A stretch of DNA of 64,000 nt from Allorhizobium undicola ORS 992 = ATCC 700741 (GTDB lineage Bacteria; Pseudomonadota; Alphaproteobacteria; Rhizobiales; Rhizobiaceae), in assembly GCF_000621665.1 (NCBI RefSeq), contig NZ_JHXQ01000003.1:1-64000 (forward strand), given 5' to 3'. Shown here piece after piece: positions 43,267-51,803 of this stretch (position 1 is the first letter of the stretch; each line of letters starts with the position of its first letter). The translations under genes were made by a program, and so were the position numbers. The notes beneath the pieces were generated by a model. It was not told the DNA's origin. It did no database searches and saw only the letters and a list, made by a program, of their open reading frames with translations.

Positions 43267-45669
43267 TCAGCGTCCCATGATCACATCGAGAAGGGTCGTG
43301 CTTCCACCCTGCCTTTGAGCGGGCTGTCGAGATGTCTCGTCAAGGTCGGCGGGCGGGCCCATATCTTCCGCGGGGTAGCCGCTTTCGTCTTGCCAGTGGC
43401 CGGGTTCATTGCGCGCCGGCGGCATTTCTGCCCTGCCATAGGGATCGGCCGCTTCAGGCTGTTGCGCGCCGCCCGCGGGATATTGTCCGCGTAAAGCGCC
43501 GTTCGGCTGCATTTGCGGCTGGGCCTGCGGAAGAATATCACGGCCTGTCTGCGTCGGAGGCACGGCTGCCGAGGGTTGCTGCGGCGAGGCGGGAGCAGGC
43601 GGATAGGCATTGTCCGGCGTGCCGGACAGAACCTGCTGGATCATGGAGGTCAGCGAAGGCTCGCTGTCTTCCTGCGGGCGCTGGTCGCCAAACAGCGGCA
43701 CGGGCGTCAGGCCCTTGTGCGCCACTGTCATGAAATCCTTGAAGGTCTTTGCCGGCAGACCGCCCCCGGTCACTTTCTTCATCGGTGTGCCGTCGTCATT
43801 GCCGAACCAGACGCCTGTGGTCAGATTGCTGGTGAAACCCACGAACAAGGCATCGCGGAAGGATTGCGTGGTCCCGGTCTTGCCCGCCACCTGCCAGTCC
43901 TTGAGCTGGGCGGCCTTGCCCGTGCCCTCGCGCACCGTGCCTTCCATGAGAAGCGTCATCTGCTGGACGATCTGCTGGTTCAGCACGCGCGGCGGCTCGC
44001 CGTAATCGGCCTTGTAGAGAGATTTGCCGCTCACATCGGCAATTTCGGCAATCACATGCGGGGTTGCCTTGAAGCCGCCATTCATGAAGGGCGCATAGGC
44101 CGAGGTCAGTTCCAGCAGAGAGACTTCCGACGTGCCAAGCGCGATGGACGCATTGCTTTGCAGCTCGGATTCGATGCCCAGACGATGCGCCAGCTTGATG
44201 ACCTGATCGGGACCGGCTTCCATGACAAGCTGCGCGGCGATGGTGTTGAGGGAATGGGCAAAGCCATAGGCGAGCGTGACCGGGCCATTATACTTCTGCT
44301 CGTAATTTTCCGGCGTCCAGTTGCCAATGCGGATCGGGGCATCGTTGCGGATGGTGTCCGGCGTGTCGCCAAGCTCCATGGCGGACGCATAAACGAAAGG
44401 CTTGAAGGCCGATCCCGGCTGGCGTTTTGCCTTGACGGCGCGGTTGAACTGGCTGGTGGCATAATCGCGCCCGCCGACCAGTGCCCGGATCGCGCCATTG
44501 CCATCGATGGCGACAAGTGCCCCTTGCGAGACGTTCTGCTTGGCCCCGTCCTTGTCGAGTGTCGTGGCTATCGATTTTTCCGCCGCCTTTTCGAGATCCG
44601 CGTCAATGGTGGTGGTCACGACGACATCGGTTTTGACCTCGCCGATCAGGCCTTTCAGCTCGTCCATCACCATATCGGCCACATATTGACCGGCGCCGGA
44701 CCAATAGCTTTTGGCGCGGGCAGGCGGCTGGGCCATGGCGCGCGTCAGGTCGCTGTCTGAAATATAGCCCTGCTCGCGCATGGCGCCCAGCACCACACGG
44801 GCGCGGTCCTGCGCGGCTTGCGGATTGGTGGCGGGGGAGAGGCGGGACGGCGCCTTAACAAGGCCTGCCAGCGTGGCGGCCTCCCCAAGATTGATGTCAC
44901 GGGCCGATTTGCTGAAATAACGTTGGGAGGCCGCCTCCACCCCATAGGCATTCGAACCGAAATAGACCCGGTTCAGATACATGGCGAGGATCTGCTCCTT
45001 GGTGAACTTGTGTTCGAGCCAGAGCGAGAGCAGCACTTCCTGCACCTTGCGCTCCAGCGTCTTGTCCGGCGAGAGGAAAAGATTGCGCGCCAATTGCTGG
45101 GTGATGGTGGAAGCGCCCTGCGCCTTCTGCCCCACGAGAATGTTGGTGACGAAAGCGCGGGCGATGCCAATGGGATCGACGCCGAAATGCGAATAGAAGC
45201 GCCGGTCCTCGATGGCGACGATGGCTTCCGGCAGATAGGGCGACATTTCCTCGAGCGCCAGCGCCTCGCCGCCGGTTGCGCCGCGATTGGCAATGACCGT
45301 GCCATCGACCGAGACGATCTTGATGTTGGGGGGACGGTCGGGAATGGTCCAGCTGCTGGCGCTTGGCATTTGTGCGGCGAAATAGGCAATCACGCCCGCC
45401 ACAGCGATGCCGCCCCAGATGCCAAGGGTTATGCACCAGTAGAAAAGACGGCGGATGGCACCGAAAAAACCGGGTCCGGACCGCGTTTTTCGCCGGGCGC
45501 TCTCTTGGGGCACGCGCGGCGTTTTGGCGGTTGCACCCCGTGGAGCGGTCCCCTTGCCGCGAGGGCCCGTCACACGATCCTCGCTGTCCAGACGAATATC
45601 GTCATCGCCCTCGTCTTTCGAGGGGCCGAGACTGGGTTCGATGCGGCGGGATGAAGGATTGCGTGCCAT
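43267..45669 (-). CDS. Penicillin-binding protein 1A, bifunctional
   Basis: 800 residues. A basic N-terminus, one transmembrane anchor (LFYWCITLGIWGGIAVAGVI), the glycosyltransferase GT51 domain (EDRRFYSHFGVDPIGIARA, ASTITQQLARNLFLS), and the transpeptidase with SxxK in QPGSAFKPF, SxN in HSLNTIAAQ and KTG in VAGKTGTTQS. It polymerises and cross-links peptidoglycan. The last 120 residues are Pro/Gln-rich and likely disordered. The ATG at 45669 has GGAG upstream; a TTG at 45714 with GGGAG is nearly as good. Confidence 0.93.
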   Translation of the reverse strand: MARNPSSRRIEPSLGPSKDEGDDDIRLDSEDRVTGPRGKGTAPRGATAKTPRVPQESARRKTRSGPGFFGAIRRLFYWCITLGIWGGIAVAGVIAYFAAQMPSASSWTIPDRPPNIKIVSVDGTVIANRGATGGEALALEEMSPYLPEAIVAIEDRRFYSHFGVDPIGIARAFVTNILVGQKAQGASTITQQLARNLFLSPDKTLERKVQEVLLSLWLEHKFTKEQILAMYLNRVYFGSNAYGVEAASQRYFSKSARDINLGEAATLAGLVKAPSRLSPATNPQAAQDRARVVLGAMREQGYISDSDLTRAMAQPPARAKSYWSGAGQYVADMVMDELKGLIGEVKTDVVVTTTIDADLEKAAEKSIATTLDKDGAKQNVSQGALVAIDGNGAIRALVGGRDYATSQFNRAVKAKRQPGSAFKPFVYASAMELGDTPDTIRNDAPIRIGNWTPENYEQKYNGPVTLAYGFAHSLNTIAAQLVMEAGPDQVIKLAHRLGIESELQSNASIALGTSEVSLLELTSAYAPFMNGGFKATPHVIAEIADVSGKSLYKADYGEPPRVLNQQIVQQMTLLMEGTVREGTGKAAQLKDWQVAGKTGTTQSFRDALFVGFTSNLTTGVWFGNDDGTPMKKVTGGGLPAKTFKDFMTVAHKGLTPVPLFGDQRPQEDSEPSLTSMIQQVLSGTPDNAYPPAPASPQQPSAAVPPTQTGRDILPQAQPQMQPNGALRGQYPAGGAQQPEAADPYGRAEMPPARNEPGHWQDESGYPAEDMGPPADLDETSRQPAQRQGGSTTLLDVIMGR

Positions 45670-45873
45670 GCGTGCCGGTCGGTCTCCTGAGCGCGGACGG
45701 TTGATTGTTTTCAAGTACCGGATTCTCCCTGCCTATAATGGATCGTCAGGGATGAAAAGACCCGGTCCCTCTATGGCCCTTTCAAAAAAACGGGAAGAAG
45801 TCGCATTCGGAACAAAGCGCGGGGCAGTCCGTTGAAACGGCAGACGATGAACGAAATGCCAAAAGGAGTTGTT

Positions 45874-46188
45874 ATGGCTGATAACATGCGAATGCAGGCT
45901 GAAATGCGCGAACTTCAAGCCCAGCTGGCTCATTTGAAGGATAGTCTGACAAGTCAGGGCTACTCGCTTGCAGACGATTTGCGCAGCAAGACATCTTCTG
46001 CCGCCCGTCAGGCAGAGCAGGCCGCGCGCTACGCCCGCGATGAAGCCGCAACGGTTGCGGGCATCGTGCGCGAGCATCCCACTGCGGCCTCCACCGCCCT
46101 TCTGGGCATGGCCCTGATTGGCGGTCTCGTGGGCTATCTGATCGGTACGCAGCAGCAGGAGCAGCGCCGCCCCTGGTATCGTTACTGA
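45874..46188 (+). CDS. ElaB/YqjD/DUF883-like membrane-anchored protein
   Basis: 104 residues. A long amphipathic N-terminal helix (MRMQAEMRELQAQLAHLKDS) precedes an Ala-rich helix and one C-terminal transmembrane segment preceded by REHPTAAS, ending QRRPWYRY. The shape and the HP-helix pattern match the ElaB/YqjD/DUF883 group, whose E. coli members tether ribosomes to the membrane in stationary phase. That function is family inference. The ATG at 45874 has AAAGGAG upstream; an earlier ATG at 45832 is less likely. Confidence 0.7.
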   Translation: MADNMRMQAEMRELQAQLAHLKDSLTSQGYSLADDLRSKTSSAARQAEQAARYARDEAATVAGIVREHPTAASTALLGMALIGGLVGYLIGTQQQEQRRPWYRY

Positions 46189-46248
46189 GCCGACATGCAT
46201 TTCCGCCCGAAAAAGCCTGTCACACAAGATTGAATGGGTCCGCTTGTT

Positions 46249-46311
46249 AGAGCATTTTCAGGAAAAGTGGAAGCCGGTTTTCCGTTTGAAAATGCGTAAA
46301 AACAAATAGTT
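46249..46311. repeat. AACCGGTT-cored repeat (module A)
   Basis: Begins AGAGCATTTTCAGGAAAAG, continues TGGAAGCCGGTTTTCCG and ends AAAATGCGTAAAAACAAATA. It is followed at once by the hairpin module at 46312-46350, as at 7107-7208 but in the opposite orientation. Confidence 0.75.
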
Positions 46312-46350
46312 AGAGCGGCTCAATGTTTCCGTGAAACAATGAACCGCTCT
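46312..46350. repeat. Hairpin module (module B)
   Basis: AGAGCGGCTCAATGTTTC, a 3-base loop CGT, then GAAACAATGAACCGCTCT: 18-bp arms with two mismatches. Same 39-base length and same TTTC/GAAA base as the hairpin at 7107-7145, but a different stem body. May also serve as a bidirectional terminator between the ElaB-like gene and ybaK. Confidence 0.75.
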
Positions 46351-46461
46351 AGTGGGGCGCGTCAATTTTCCTGAGTGGGCATGGGTGAGGAGGAGAGGGC
46401 GGCGTGGCAGGCGCCGCCCTTTTCATGTTTGCAGAAAGATCATTTCTCAGTCGGCCATATC

Positions 46462-46941
46462 TCAGCCAGCTATGCCCGAACCGGATTGGCAGACATCAAC
46501 CCATTCGGCGCCGGTCAGTTCGATCAGGCGATCAGGGGTCAGCCGGACTGCCGAATTTCCGGCGCCGGCGGCGGGCAGGATTTCGGCGTGCGCCTGAAGA
46601 GACCTGTCGCAATATATCGCCATTGGCGTTGCAAGACCGAAGGGGCACACACCGCCCACAGGATGGCCCGTTCGCGCCAGAACCTCTTCCGCTTCCGGCA
46701 TTTTCGGCTTTGCGCCGAAACGATCTCGAAACTTGCGATTGTCCAGCCGCGCCATGCCTGCCGCCACCAGGAGTATAACCTCTTCACCCGCCCGGATGCA
46801 GAGCGTCTTGGCGATCTGGTCCGGATCGACGCCATGCGCCTCTGCCGCCATGGCGACGGTTGCAGAACTTTTTTCGGTTTCCAGCACGGTAATATCCGGG
46901 GCGTGGCTGGCAAAGAAGTCTTTCACGGATTGCAGGCTCAT
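46462..46941 (-). CDS. YbaK/ProX-type aminoacyl-tRNA deacylase
   Basis: 159 residues of the YbaK/INS fold: TVLETEKSSATVAMAAEAHG, the conserved Lys in QIAKTLCIRAGEE, and the glycine loop TGHPVGGVCPFGL. Such proteins hydrolyse mischarged tRNAs such as Cys- or Ala-tRNA(Pro). The ATG at 46941 has GAGGG upstream; alternatives at 46959 and 47031 add unsupported residues. Single gene. Confidence 0.88.
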   Translation of the reverse strand: MSLQSVKDFFASHAPDITVLETEKSSATVAMAAEAHGVDPDQIAKTLCIRAGEEVILLVAAGMARLDNRKFRDRFGAKPKMPEAEEVLARTGHPVGGVCPFGLATPMAIYCDRSLQAHAEILPAAGAGNSAVRLTPDRLIELTGAEWVDVCQSGSGIAG

Positions 46942-47137
46942 GGAAACGTCATCCCTCATCGCGTTACAGTTTTCTTTGTGCGTTCCATAAAACGCCGGGC
47001 GCTGTAAATGATGGTTAAGTATTTTGCGCAATCATTTCTTCAAGCGGATGGAGATTTCATCTGCCCGATGTGATCGCCCTGCGGCCCTTGACCACGGATG
47101 TACTGGCAAGAGCGGCCGCAGGAGCGTCACAACGTGC

Positions 47138-48526
47138 TTATTTCGCCAGCGCGTCAATGATCCTGATCCAAGAGCGAATGCCCTTATGGAAGGAATTCAG
47201 CTCGTATTTTTCGTTGGGGGAGTGGATGCGATCATCCACCAGACCAAAGCCGACGAGAAGCGAATCCATGCCCAGCATTGTCTGGAAATCACCGACGATC
47301 GGTATCGAGCCACCCATGCCGATGACGACGGCGGGTTTGGGCCATTCCTCGGAAAGGGCAAGCCGGGCCTTGGTCAGCGCTTCGGAGTCATAGGGAAGCT
47401 GGATGGCGGGCGATGCGCCATGATCCTGGAACGTGACCGAGCAATCGGCTGGAATGCGGGCCTTCACGAAGGCATGGAAGCTTTCCCGGATTTTCTCGGG
47501 ATCCTGCTGCCCGACCAGCCGGAAGGAAAGCTTGGCAGACGCCTTGGCCGCAATGACCGTCTTGAAGCCTTCGCCGGTATAGCCGCCGGTAATGCCGTTG
47601 ACTTCTGCGGTCGGACGCGCCCAGGTCAATTCCAGAACGCTGCGGCCCTTTTCGCCCGCGGGCTCGGAAAGGCCGACTTCGCCGAGAAAGGATTTTGCAT
47701 CCCGCCCAAGGGCTTCCCATGAGGCCTTGATGTTGTCTGGCGTTTCCTCGACGCCTTCATAGAAGCCATCAAGCGTCACGCGGCCGTTTTCGTCATGCAG
47801 ATCGGCAAGGATTTTCGTGAGAATGTGGATGGGATTGGCCGCTGCGCCGCCAAACAGGCCGGAATGGAGATCGCGGTCCGCCGCCGTGACGGTGACTTCC
47901 TCCCCCAGAAGTCCGCGAAGTGCCGCGGCAATGGCGGGTGTCTGCGGGTCCCACATGCTGGTGTCGCAGACGAGGGCAAAATCCCGTTTGAGTTCGGCCT
48001 CGTTCGCCTTCAGGAAGGGTTTGAGCGACGGAGAGCCGGATTCCTCCTCGCCCTCGAAGAGAATGGTGATGCCGAGAGGCAGGTTGCCACGGGCGGCCTT
48101 ATAGGCGCGGCAGGCCTCCACGAAGGTCATCAGCTGCCCCTTGTCATCGGAGGTGCCGCGCCCGGTGATGACCTTGCGGCCCGGCGAGATTTCCTTGATG
48201 GCGGGCGCGAAGGGATCGTTTTCCCAAAGCTCCAGCGGATCCACCGGCTGCACATCGTAATGGCCGTAAAACAGCACATGCGGCGCAGCCTCGTTTGCGC
48301 CCTCGTGATGGGCAACCACCATGGGATGACCGGGCGTATCGCGCAGGGAAGCGGTAAAGCCGATTTCGTTCAAGACCTCCACCAGCCAGGCGCCAGCCTT
48401 GCGGCATTCCTCCTTATAGGCAGGGTCGGTGGAGATCGACTTGATCCGAACAAGCTCGAAAAGCCGATCCAGACTTTCCGGCAAGGCCTTGTCGGCGGCA
48501 TCGAGAACGGTTTGCAAATCGGTCAT
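47138..48526 (-). CDS. M20 family dipeptidase
   Basis: 462 residues. Di-zinc peptidase with ligands in FYGHYDVQP, GTSDDKGQLM, EGEEESGSP and CDTSMWDP, and a lid (dimerisation) domain that begins around DLHSGLFGGAAANPIH, a sequence typical of the M20 dipeptidase/carnosinase subfamily. It splits dipeptides in the cytoplasm (no signal peptide). The terminal His ligand is in DDRIHSPNEKYE. Full length. The tandem repeat at 48559 begins about 30 bases upstream of its start. Confidence 0.93.
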   Translation of the reverse strand: MTDLQTVLDAADKALPESLDRLFELVRIKSISTDPAYKEECRKAGAWLVEVLNEIGFTASLRDTPGHPMVVAHHEGANEAAPHVLFYGHYDVQPVDPLELWENDPFAPAIKEISPGRKVITGRGTSDDKGQLMTFVEACRAYKAARGNLPLGITILFEGEEESGSPSLKPFLKANEAELKRDFALVCDTSMWDPQTPAIAAALRGLLGEEVTVTAADRDLHSGLFGGAAANPIHILTKILADLHDENGRVTLDGFYEGVEETPDNIKASWEALGRDAKSFLGEVGLSEPAGEKGRSVLELTWARPTAEVNGITGGYTGEGFKTVIAAKASAKLSFRLVGQQDPEKIRESFHAFVKARIPADCSVTFQDHGASPAIQLPYDSEALTKARLALSEEWPKPAVVIGMGGSIPIVGDFQTMLGMDSLLVGFGLVDDRIHSPNEKYELNSFHKGIRSWIRIIDALAK

Positions 48527-48558
48527 TGGGGTATCCGGGATTGTTTCGTTTGGGGGGG

Positions 48559-48775
48559 AGGGTAAAGTTTGTCGAGCAAAAGTGGAAGCCGGTTTTGCGT
48601 CACGACAAACGGAGGGTAAAGTTTGTCGAGCAAAAGTGGAAGCCGGTTTTGCGTCACGGCAAACGGAGGGTAAAGTTTGTCGAGCAAAAGTGGAAGCCGG
48701 GTTTGCGTCACGGCAAACGGGGAAAAAACTTTGTCGAGCAAAAGTGGAAGCCGCTGCACACTTTTGCTCGACGTG
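48559..48775. repeat. 54-bp minisatellite, four units
   Basis: Units begin at 48559, 48613, 48667 and about 48721, each starting AGGGTAAAGTTTGTCGAG and containing AAAAGTGGAAGCCGG. The first three differ at a few positions; the fourth is more diverged. In the last unit GTCGAGCAAAAGTG (48733-48746) pairs with CACTTTTGCTCGAC (48759-48772). The unit length is a multiple of three, which leaves an open frame, but the peptide is low-complexity and I do not call it a gene. Confidence 0.9.
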
Positions 48776-48777
48776 CT

Positions 48778-49848
48778 TTAGGCGGCGATATGGCCGTCGC
48801 TTTCCTCGGTCTGTTTCGGGGTGATGGCGGAAAGCGGAATCATGAGATCGGCCACGGCCCCTTCCGGCGGAAAGCGCAATGTGGCGCTGCCGCGGACGGC
48901 GCCTATGACCTTGCGCACCAGAACCGAGCCGAAGCCGCCCTCGCCATCATCCTGCGGTTTGGGGCAGGGGCCACCCCGTTCCTGCCAGCGGATTTCAAGG
49001 TGTTTTTCGTTCTCGCTCCCGTCAACCTTCCAGTCGATGCGGATTTGACCGTCTTGCACGGAGAAGGCGCCGTATTTCACCGCATTGGTGCCGAGTTCAT
49101 GCAGGATGAGGCTGAGAAGCACCACGGCCTGACCGCTGACCGATATGGCCGGGCCGTGCAATTCGATCCGGGCGGTGCCGCGCTTGTCGAAGGGCTCCAG
49201 CGATTGCGCAATCACGCTTTGAACGGTGGCCTCGTCGCCGGGCCGAAGGCCGCGCAGCAGCAGGTTGGACCGCGCCATGGCATTGAGCCTTTCACGTAGC
49301 GCCTGTGAAAAGCCGGGGACATCGCTGGCATGGCGCTGCGAGAGGCTGATGATGGCGTTGATGGTGGCGAAGACGTTTTTGAGCCGATGGTCCAGTTCCC
49401 GCGCCATGACTTCCTGCTGCTCGGCCAGCATTTCCACCTCGGCGCGCGCCAGTTTCTCGGCCCGGTAGGCCCGCATCATCAGGGCGGTCAGGCCAAGATC
49501 GGTGATGACCACGAAACAATAGAGCAGCATGGCAATGGTGGTGCTGAGGGAAACTTCGAAGCTGAAATAGGGCGGTATGAAGAAATACCAGGAAGCAAGA
49601 CCGCCCAGCACGGCCATCAACGCGCCCGGCCCAACCCCGAAAACGAAGCCAACCAGAAGAACGGCGGGGAAGAAGGTGACATAGGGAAAAGTGCCGTTGA
49701 GATAGGTATCGAGCCAGAAGCGAAGCGCCAGAACCGCGAGGAAAACCAGCACGGTGGCGCAACAGACCATCACATGTTCATGCACGCGGAAAGGTCGGTC
49801 CATGGCCTTGAAGGAAGGCAATCTGTCGAGCTTGCTTCGCAGGCGCAT
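48778..49848 (-). CDS. Membrane HWE-type sensor histidine kinase
   Basis: 356 residues. A DUF4118-like membrane region with four helices (first VMVCCATVLVFLAVLALRFW) is joined by a coiled coil to the HWE dimerisation domain, phospho-His in ARELDHRLKNVFATINAII. The ATPase has HELGTNAVKYGAF and the WxE motif in LEIRWQERGG. HWE kinases are abundant in Rhizobiales and often feed PhyR-type general stress or light responses. No response regulator is adjacent. Starts from an ATG; the minisatellite lies just past its stop. Confidence 0.9.
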   Translation of the reverse strand: MRLRSKLDRLPSFKAMDRPFRVHEHVMVCCATVLVFLAVLALRFWLDTYLNGTFPYVTFFPAVLLVGFVFGVGPGALMAVLGGLASWYFFIPPYFSFEVSLSTTIAMLLYCFVVITDLGLTALMMRAYRAEKLARAEVEMLAEQQEVMARELDHRLKNVFATINAIISLSQRHASDVPGFSQALRERLNAMARSNLLLRGLRPGDEATVQSVIAQSLEPFDKRGTARIELHGPAISVSGQAVVLLSLILHELGTNAVKYGAFSVQDGQIRIDWKVDGSENEKHLEIRWQERGGPCPKPQDDGEGGFGSVLVRKVIGAVRGSATLRFPPEGAVADLMIPLSAITPKQTEESDGHIAA

Positions 49849-49888
49849 TATCTTTCCGCTTCATTCGGCATGTCAGAAAAGCGAGACC

Positions 49889-50030
49889 AGGGTGTGTGGA
49901 CATTCGCCCTTGAGCGGCCGCAAACCGTAATTTTCTGCGCGCCCGGTGCTCATGTACTCAAGTACACTCCGCTCCGGTTCTCGAAAATCATCGTTTTCGC
50001 CACTCCGGATGCCGAATGTCCACACACCCT
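49889..50030. repeat. MITE-like element, copy 2
   Basis: 142 bp bounded by an 18-bp perfect inverted repeat: AGGGTGTGTGGACATTCG (49889-49906) and its complement (50013-50030). The core (about 49942-50001) is nearly identical to that at 438-497. It lies in the 294-base gap between the HWE kinase and cysK. No coding potential seen; no transposase in the window. Confidence 0.75.
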
Positions 50031-50142
50031 AGACCGGCTGCCGAATTTAAGCAATCGCCGTAGCTTGTTCATTTTACGATGTTATCGCGCCTGTTGCGGA
50101 TTTTTCCCGCAGCAGACGCGATACGCGCATGTTTTGCCTGAT

Positions 50143-51111
50143 TTACTCACCAAGCCCGGCGAAAAGCGCCGTTGAAAGGTAACGTTCTGCAAAAGAGGGA
50201 ATAATGACCACCAACGTCTTGCCCTCGTTTTCAGGCCGCGAGCCGACCTTGATGGCGGCCGTCAGCGCCGCGCCGGATGAAATGCCGACCGGCACGCCTT
50301 CAAGTCGCGCCACGAGGCGGGCCGTTTCGAAGGCCTCGTCATTGGTCACGGTCACGATTTCATCGTAGATCGCGGTATCGAGAACCTTGGGGGCAAAGCC
50401 CGCGCCAATGCCCTGGATCTTGTGAGGTCCGGGCTGGCCGCCCGAGAGTACCGGGCTGTCGGCAGGTTCGACGGCAATCACCTTGAGGTCCGGCTTGCGG
50501 GATTTCAGCACCTGCCCGGTGCCGGTGATCGTGCCGCCGGTGCCGATGCCGGAAACGAAAATATCCACGGCGCCATCGGTATCGTTCCAGATTTCCTCGG
50601 CGGTGGTCTTACGATGGATTTCGGGGTTGGCCGGGTTTTCGAACTGCTGGGGAATAATGGCGTCCGGCAGGGTGGCGGCCAGTTCCTCGGCCTTGGCAAT
50701 GGCGCCTTTCATGCCCTTTGGCCCTTCGGTCAGCACCAGTTCCGCGCCCAAAAGCGCCAGCATCTTGCGCCGCTCGATCGACATGGTTTCCGGCATGGTG
50801 AGAATGAGGCGATAGCCCTTGGCGGCAGCGGCAAAGGCCAGTGCAATGCCGGTATTGCCGGAGGTGGGCTCCACCAGCACGCTCTTGCCGGGGGTGATGG
50901 TGCCGTTGGCTTCGAGGCTCTCGATCATCGCCACGCCGATACGGTCCTTGACGGAGGCAATGGGGTTGAAGAATTCGAGTTTGGCCAGGAGGTTGGCCTT
51001 CACGCCCTTTTCCCTGGCCAGCTTGTCCAGCCTGACGATCGGGGTGTTGCCGATGGTTTCCGTGATCGACCCGTAAATGCGACCGCGACCGGGCTTGTTC
51101 GTGTCGGACAT
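50143..51111 (-). CDS. cysK: Cysteine synthase A
   Basis: 322 residues. O-acetylserine sulfhydrylase, PLP enzyme: Lys in [11 protein letters not shown], the substrate loop [11 protein letters not shown], phosphate-binding [12 protein letters not shown], and GISSGAAL for the pyridine nitrogen Ser. It makes cysteine from O-acetylserine and sulfide. The ATG at 51111 is preceded by AGGGAG; a longer frame up to 51189 adds 26 unconserved residues. Confidence 0.96.
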   Translation of the reverse strand: MSDTNKPGRGRIYGSITETIGNTPIVRLDKLAREKGVKANLLAKLEFFNPIASVKDRIGVAMIESLEANGTITPGKSVLVEPTSGNTGIALAFAAAAKGYRLILTMPETMSIERRKMLALLGAELVLTEGPKGMKGAIAKAEELAATLPDAIIPQQFENPANPEIHRKTTAEEIWNDTDGAVDIFVSGIGTGGTITGTGQVLKSRKPDLKVIAVEPADSPVLSGGQPGPHKIQGIGAGFAPKVLDTAIYDEIVTVTNDEAFETARLVARLEGVPVGISSGAALTAAIKVGSRPENEGKTLVVIIPSFAERYLSTALFAGLGE

Positions 51112-51252
51112 GCATATCTCCCTTCGACTGTTTTCGCGGCAGAGATTACGGGCAAAGGCGATGAAGCACCAGAACCCTTTATCTTTCACGACGAGCCGTG
51201 AGGGAAAAATCGCTTCGCAAAGCGGCCTGTTTCAAATCTTTATTTCAACGCC

Positions 51253-51717
51253 TCATAGTCCTGTGGAGCCGAAGCCGCCGGTGCCGCGCAGCGTCTGCGA
51301 TGTTTCGTCAACCTCGGTCACTGCCATCTGCGTTACGGGGGCAATCACCATCTGGGCAATGCGCATGGCGCGGGTGATGGTGAAATCCTCCTCGCCCAGA
51401 TTGACGAGCAGCACCTTCACCTCGCCACGGTAATCGCTGTCGATGGTGCCGGGCGTGTTGAGGCAGGTGATGCCATGCTTGAAGGCAAGGCCGGAGCGCG
51501 GGCGGATCTGCGCCTCGAAACCCTCCGGAATCTGCAATATGAAGCCGGTCGGCACCAGCGCGCGCTTGCCGGGCGAAAGCGTGAGGGGCCGAGCCTCTTC
51601 CACGGCAGCGCTCAGATCCATGCCAGCCGCGCCGGCGGTTTCATAGGCGGGCAGGGCAAGCCCTTCGCCATGCGGCAGGCGCTTGAGGAGAAGGCGGGGG
51701 GCATTGGCATCGGGCAT
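51253..51717 (-). CDS. dut: dUTP diphosphatase
   Basis: 154 residues, trimeric dUTPase with all five motifs: [42 protein letters not shown] and [10 protein letters not shown]. It removes dUTP and provides dUMP for thymidylate synthesis. The ATG at 51717 gives the standard length; the frame remains open to 51786. Divergent from prfC. Confidence 0.96.
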   Translation of the reverse strand: MPDANAPRLLLKRLPHGEGLALPAYETAGAAGMDLSAAVEEARPLTLSPGKRALVPTGFILQIPEGFEAQIRPRSGLAFKHGITCLNTPGTIDSDYRGEVKVLLVNLGEEDFTITRAMRIAQMVIAPVTQMAVTEVDETSQTLRGTGGFGSTGL

Positions 51718-51803
51718 GGCGTCTATCCTTTTTCGGCTCCTCAATTGCATAATTGCCGATGAAAGGCTAGATAACGCGCAATTCACAAGGATATTGCAGA
51801 CCC

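Noticed and set aside
48559..48775. CRISPR-like array
   Set aside because: The units are contiguous and similar over their whole length; there are no unique spacers and no cas genes.
48429..48824. Open frame through the 54-bp tandem array
   Set aside because: The unit length is a multiple of three so the frame stays open by default. The peptide is a repeated low-complexity string.
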